Below are positions 15,219 to 17,597 of a stretch of 17,597 nt of DNA, piece by piece (within the stretch, counting starts at the first letter, position 1; the number at the start of each line of letters is the position of its first letter). Under the pieces are notes generated by a model that saw only the letters and a program-made list of their open reading frames with translations, was not told the DNA's origin and ran no database searches. The translations under genes were made by a program, and so were the position numbers. Source of the DNA: Hydrogenothermaceae bacterium (GTDB lineage Bacteria > Aquificota > Aquificia > Aquificales > Hydrogenothermaceae); contig WFXI01000181.1 of NCBI GenBank assembly GCA_015490675.1, positions 1 to 17,597 on the forward strand. The letters are read 5' to 3'.

Positions 15219-16835
15219 TTAATTATTAAAATTTAATAACTCTTCGTATGATTCAACTAATTTTTGAGGCAAGTTTGAATATAAAATTTCTTTCGGCCTT
15301 TCGGAAGAGCTTATGAAATTAATAATTCTATCTTGGAAATCCTTTATTCTTAGTTCTGTATTAGCTATGGCAATTAATTTTCCTTTATTTTTAAAAATTT
15401 TTATGATCTGAGAGTAGTCTCTGTCTTTAAGTGCTTTGTCTATTACTCCTTCTATATTTTTGTATAGCTCATCAACATCAACTTTTGATATAAATTCTCT
15501 AAATTTATACTTTAATTCCTCTTTATTCTTGGATTTTTCTATGAAAGTATGGGAAAAATATTTGTTAATTTTACTTATTATATATCTTGTTATATGTAGT
15601 TCTTTTTCTTCTATTAAACTCGCTATTATTTTTTCTTTTATATTTTCTATAGCTTCTTCGGGGTTCGAAATACAAGTTTTCTTCGCAAATTCCATTAATA
15701 AATCTTCTATAAATAGAAGGTTCTCAATTTCTGCATATTCTAATGTGAAAACATTATGATTTGCTAAATTCTCCATTTCTTCTTCAAGACGAAAATCTCT
15801 GTCAATTATTCCATAAGCTTTATTTTGAGTGAAACTTTCCAATTTATTGAATGCTTTCGTAAAATTAATAACATTGATAAAACTACCAGAAGGGATTATT
15901 GTGTATTTAGGAAAAAGAATCTCAAATATTTTCCTGTCTAAACTATTATTTTCCCCTTCGCAGAATAATATGGGTTTTCTACTTCCAAGAATTTCTAATA
16001 AAAGTTTTTCGGGAATTTCATTAGAAGGTATCTCTTCTATTTGGAATGTTTCTGGATATATAAAAGATTTCATCCATATTTTCTTTGCATCTATTTTACT
16101 TACTGCAAAGTCCAAGTCGTGGGTCAGATAAATAAATTTACAGTCTTTTCTTTCTTCTTCCAGTTTATCCCAAAGTTTTATTAATATTGCTTTGTGTAAA
16201 TGCATTTCAGGTTCGTCAATTATAATAAAACTTTTTTCAGGAGCTTGTAGTACTTGAGCAGTTACATATAAGATGTCTTTCTCACCTTCACTTAATCTTA
16301 TAGGCTCGTATTCCATGTTTTGGTTTTTTACAACGAGTCTAATTCCATCTTTTATGTCAAGTACTCTATGTGGTATTAACTCTCTCCAAATTTTTATTGC
16401 CCTTTTTAAGCTTGACTTTGGAGGGTTTAGGTTCGGTCGTTCTTTTTCTGATGCACTTTCGTATTTTTTTACAAATTCGTGCTCATTTTTTGTATTCTCT
16501 GCTATTAAATGTTGTAATATTACTGTAAACTCATTATTTAGAGCTGAAATGCTTTGTTCACTTTTAGCTGTTTTATCTTGAGATTGTACATTTCTTAATT
16601 GACTTAGGGTATTTTCTGGATTAGGTATTGCATTGAAATTAGGAATTCTTAAAATCCTTTGTGCTGAGATTATTATAGTGTTATCCGGTGCAAATTTGTT
16701 TTTTATTGCATTGGCAAATATAGTCTTTCCACTTCCATTCGGTCCAACTATTACTATATTTTTTGAAAAGAAGCCAAGTTTCTTGGAAAAGTCAAATAGA
16801 AATTTGAGGTTATTATATGTATTAGTAAGATTCAA
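15219..16835 (-). CDS. ABC-type ATPase fused to a DUF4435 (TOPRIM-like) domain, PARIS-like defence protein
   Basis: The 538-residue protein has an ABC/SMC-type ATPase in its first half. Motifs are GPNGSGKT (Walker A, 31-38), LSEGEK (signature, 181-186), FIIIDEPEMHLH (Walker B, 203-214) and LTHD (237-240). The second half matches DUF4435: LFCEGENNSLD (290-300), GIIDRDFR (342-349) and LEYAEIENLLF (365-375), where the acidic residues form a TOPRIM-like nuclease site. PARIS systems pair an AAA15 ATPase (AriA) with a DUF4435 nuclease (AriB), and fused single-gene forms are known. OLD-family nucleases are the other comparison. AriB acts as an abortive-infection effector in PARIS, reported to target tRNA. 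The TTG start overlaps the upstream stop (TTGA) and has no strong ribosome-binding site, so translation is probably coupled. It is shorter than the sum of AriA and AriB. Confidence 0.8.
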   Translation of the reverse strand: MNLTNTYNNLKFLFDFSKKLGFFSKNIVIVGPNGSGKTIFANAIKNKFAPDNTIIISAQRILRIPNFNAIPNPENTLSQLRNVQSQDKTAKSEQSISALNNEFTVILQHLIAENTKNEHEFVKKYESASEKERPNLNPPKSSLKRAIKIWRELIPHRVLDIKDGIRLVVKNQNMEYEPIRLSEGEKDILYVTAQVLQAPEKSFIIIDEPEMHLHKAILIKLWDKLEEERKDCKFIYLTHDLDFAVSKIDAKKIWMKSFIYPETFQIEEIPSNEIPEKLLLEILGSRKPILFCEGENNSLDRKIFEILFPKYTIIPSGSFINVINFTKAFNKLESFTQNKAYGIIDRDFRLEEEMENLANHNVFTLEYAEIENLLFIEDLLMEFAKKTCISNPEEAIENIKEKIIASLIEEKELHITRYIISKINKYFSHTFIEKSKNKEELKYKFREFISKVDVDELYKNIEGVIDKALKDRDYSQIIKIFKNKGKLIAIANTELRIKDFQDRIINFISSSERPKEILYSNLPQKLVESYEELLNFNN

Positions 16836-17197
16836 AAAGAAGATTCTGTATGCTTTTTATAACTATCTACAGGGTTTTGACCATAATAAGACATATTATT
16901 TCGAGCATTTTTAATGTTGCTAATGATTTGATTCTGTTGTCCTCTATAAGGAATTGCATTGAAAATCTGTGTAACTATAGATAAAAATTGATTTAGATAT
17001 TTCTCATCAGGTTTCTCATTTCTTATTTCTTCAATTAGTTTTTTTAAAAAACTTTTGAGTTCTTCTATAAAATTAAAATTATTTGAATGTATATTCAAAA
17101 ACTTCATTAATTCTTCAAAATTTTCTATTTCATTTATTGTTGAATTTATTCTATCAAATAAAGCAGCTGTAAGACTATTACCATCCGAATTTGCCAA
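16832..17197 (-). CDS. Small unrecognised helical protein coupled to the PARIS-like gene
   Basis: This 121-residue protein is predicted to be helical and starts at TTG with a GAGG site seven bases before it. Charged helices fill residues 10-80, including ELKSFLKKLIEEIRNEK. The tail is rich in Asn, Gln, Tyr and Ser (NNMSYYGQNPVDSYKKH) and probably disordered. No enzyme motif is visible. Its stop overlaps the start of the ATPase gene, so the two proteins are made together. It may be a regulator, sensor or inhibitor of the ATPase-nuclease. Published PARIS systems are not described as needing a third small protein, which makes it notable. I do not recognise the family. Confidence 0.65.
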   Translation of the reverse strand: MANSDGNSLTAALFDRINSTINEIENFEELMKFLNIHSNNFNFIEELKSFLKKLIEEIRNEKPDEKYLNQFLSIVTQIFNAIPYRGQQNQIISNIKNARNNMSYYGQNPVDSYKKHTESSF

Positions 17198-17245
17198 TTA
17201 ATTTCCTCTTAGAAATTTATTATTATTTTTTTAATTTAAAAGGTT

Positions 17246-17261
17246 TTGAAATTTCTTTCAA
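17246..17261 (-). promoter_or_regulatory. Possible operator and -35 region of the PARIS-like operon
   Basis: Read on the minus strand, TTGAAA and TTTCAA form an inverted repeat with a 4-base spacer. The first half also serves as a -35 box, with TAAATT 17 bases downstream as a possible -10. The gene start is about 50 bases away. The match is suggestive only. Confidence 0.25.
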
Positions 17262-17289
17262 TACCCAGTATAAGTTCAAAAAGAAGGTG

Positions 17290-17328
17290 GACACCTACCG
17301 AAAGGAACTAAAAAAGGAGGTAGGTGTC
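17290..17328 (+). promoter_or_regulatory. Hairpin at the ribosome-binding site of the second transposase gene
   Basis: GACACCTACC (17290-17299) and GGTAGGTGTC (17319-17328) form a perfect 10-bp stem that reaches the ATG at 17329. The ribosome-binding site GGAGG (17316-17320) is at the loop edge, so it is only partly masked. The layout matches that of the IS982 element. Confidence 0.5.
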
Positions 17329-17597
17329 ATGAAAGGAACGATCGGAACAAATACATATTTATTTTCGTTATTTCCAAAGAAAATCTCAAGCAAAATAAAA
17401 TCAATAAAACTGTCCAGAGAAGTAAAATTAAGACTAAAATGGATAGAGTATTATCAAAAGACCAGAAACATATCCAAAACCTGTAGATACTTTGGGATAT
17501 CCAGAACAACATTTTACAAATGGTATAAAAGATACCAAAAAGAAGGAATAGAAGGACTATACGATAGACCAAAAACACCAAAAAACAAAAGAAAACC
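17329..17597 (+). CDS. N-terminal part of a helix-turn-helix transposase (IS481-like), continuing past the window
   Basis: The ATG at 17329 opens a frame that runs to the last base. After about 25 residues comes a helix-turn-helix domain: LSREVKLRLKWIEYY, then NISKTCRYFGISRTTFYKWYKRY, then GIEGLYDRPKTPKNKRK. This is the usual start of IS481/IS3-type or related integrase-fold transposases, whose DDE catalytic core would follow outside the window. A GGAGG site lies eight bases before the ATG. The left end of the insertion sequence could not be fixed. Confidence 0.75.
   Translation, partial: MKGTIGTNTYLFSLFPKKISSKIKSIKLSREVKLRLKWIEYYQKTRNISKTCRYFGISRTTFYKWYKRYQKEGIEGLYDRPKTPKNKRK

Noticed and set aside
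17327..17581. 84-codon minus-strand hydrophobic frame
   Set aside because: It is the shadow of the + strand transposase gene beginning at 17329, whose helix-turn-helix is clear.

Overview
The window is a very AT-rich, lysine- and isoleucine-rich stretch of bacterial DNA. It uses TTG starts often and links genes by 4-base stop/start overlaps. Small toxin-antitoxin families common in thermophiles (UPF0175/DUF3368, MNT/HEPN) are abundant. An AT-rich thermophile such as a member of the Aquificota (Hydrogenothermaceae-like) would fit, but that is an impression; no marker gene fixes the taxon.

Layout. (1) 1-1770, + strand: the end of an unknown gene, then a soluble TraD/VirD4-like ATPase, suggesting the edge of a conjugative or mobilisable element. 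(2) 1949-6142: an accessory patch of small genes. It holds a UPF0175 antitoxin with a DUF3368 PIN toxin broken by an in-frame TAG, a second solitary UPF0175 gene, a small membrane protein next to a peculiar near-palindromic repeat array, and an orphan ribbon-helix-helix antitoxin. It also holds an MNT/HEPN pair whose HEPN gene is cut near its end by another TAG, and a run of four small unrecognised genes that includes two paralogs. (3) 6406-13678, - strand: a tightly coupled three-gene operon of a small phospholipase-D-fold nuclease (PLD), a 644-residue unrecognised protein and a 1624-residue DEVH helicase with a C-terminal DUF1998 domain. The parts recall DISARM (DrmA/B/C) and Druantia (DruE), but the combination matches neither canonical form; this is the best candidate for an undescribed defence system. 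(4) 13694-14635: a complete IS982-family insertion with recognisable ends and a 13-bp direct repeat, sitting just upstream of the PLD gene's ribosome-binding site, so it has probably separated the operon from its own promoter. (5) 14649-15218: non-coding, little recognisable. (6) 15219-17197, - strand: a two-gene operon of a small unknown protein and an ATPase fused to a DUF4435/TOPRIM-like domain, resembling a fused PARIS (AriA-AriB) system. (7) 17290 to the end: the start of a second transposase gene, running out of the window.

Taken together this looks like a defence island in or next to a mobile element: two candidate anti-phage systems, at least three toxin-antitoxin-type loci (two with damaged toxins), and insertion sequences that are reshaping it.
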